Below the pieces are notes generated by a model, which saw nothing but the letters and a program-made list of their open reading frames with translations, searched no databases and was not told the origin of the DNA. From Gammaproteobacteria bacterium (GTDB lineage: Bacteria; Pseudomonadota; Gammaproteobacteria; Enterobacterales; Kangiellaceae), in the NCBI GenBank assembly GCA_002401655.1, contig NVTT01000007.1:8621-14466 (forward strand): DNA of 5,846 nucleotides, given 5' to 3'. The position numbers were made by a program, and so were the translations under genes. Every line of letters begins with the position of its first letter. Position 1 is the first letter of the stretch. Below, piece by piece: positions 5,508-5,846 of the stretch.

Positions 5508-5846
5508 ATGTATATTTATCAATATTTAGTAAAAATATTACTAATTGCAAGCGCTATTGTGACTATAAGTGCCTGTTCTGACACCAATCAAACACAAAAT
5601 ACGGTTGCCCAAAATGGCATTCATTTAACGGTCCATAAGAGAGTTAAATGTAGTTGCTGTAATAAATGGATACGTCACATGAGGAACAATGGATTTACCA
5701 CTACTTCAAACAATCACTTCAATTTATCGGATGTTAAACAAAAATATGGCATTCATAACAAACTCAGATCTTGTCATACAAGTGTGACCGATGACGGTTT
5801 TGTTTTTGAGGGTCATATTCCGGCAAAATTTATTCAAAAATTTCTA
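5508..5846 (+). CDS. DUF411/CopG-type metal-binding lipoprotein (3' end missing)
   Basis: The frame is open from ATG 5508 to the window edge, giving 113 residues with no stop. Residues 1-22 form a lipoprotein signal peptide (K9, hydrophobic core, lipobox ISA-C23), so the protein is probably membrane-anchored and faces the periplasm. The DUF411 hallmarks follow in order: CSCC at 48-51 in KCSCCNKWIRHMRNNGF, a KQKYGI segment (77-82), SCHT (88-91, C89) and FEGHIPAKFI (100-109, H103). In characterised CopG proteins of this family, the CxCC cysteines and further Cys residues bind copper. A role in periplasmic copper handling is therefore likely by family. Family members usually end about 10-30 residues beyond this point. 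The gene follows the Met/His/Cys-rich gene after a structured 155-nt gap and may share its promoter. Confidence 0.88.
   Translation, partial: MYIYQYLVKILLIASAIVTISACSDTNQTQNTVAQNGIHLTVHKRVKCSCCNKWIRHMRNNGFTTTSNNHFNLSDVKQKYGIHNKLRSCHTSVTDDGFVFEGHIPAKFIQKFL

Overview
The window looks like part of a heavy-metal resistance island from a marine-type gammaproteobacterium (Alteromonadales/Colwellia/Shewanella-like). That placement is an inference from moderately AT-rich coding DNA, protein style and gene order; no rRNA or other phylogenetic marker is present. All six genes lie on the + strand, and both ends of the window cut through a gene.

Positions 1-4867 hold the end of a CzcCBA-type efflux operon. 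First comes the C-terminal end of the periplasmic adaptor (CzcB-like). Then comes a complete RND pump of 1055 aa whose transmembrane helix 4 carries the divalent-cation (Zn/Co/Cd) signature with D402, D408 and E415. Two membrane accessory genes follow closely: a HupE/UreJ-type predicted metal permease (231 aa, 11 nt after the pump) and a single-pass 'transmembrane anchor' protein with a periplasmic beta-rich domain. The anchor gene is interrupted: a run of six A's at 4789-4794 puts the last 25 codons in the +1 frame, so the predicted product stops at 159 aa instead of about 180.

Positions 4868-5846 look like a second, copper-flavoured unit. A 137-nt gap carries a plausible sigma-70 promoter with an abutting Fur-like dyad. 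It is followed by a small exported Met/His/Cys-rich protein (CopL/DUF2946-like). A structured 155-nt spacer with several inverted repeats then leads to a DUF411/CopG-type lipoprotein with a CxCC motif, cut by the window end.

Together the genes suggest divalent-cation export across both membranes (RND pump, adaptor, and presumably an outer-membrane channel upstream of the window), two poorly understood inner-membrane accessory proteins, and periplasmic thiol/thioether proteins for soft metals such as Cu(I). The least described parts are the HupE-anchor pair, its frameshift, and the folded leader in front of the DUF411 gene. No tRNA, rRNA, CRISPR, transposase or attachment site was seen, and no stretch longer than 300 bases lacks a gene.
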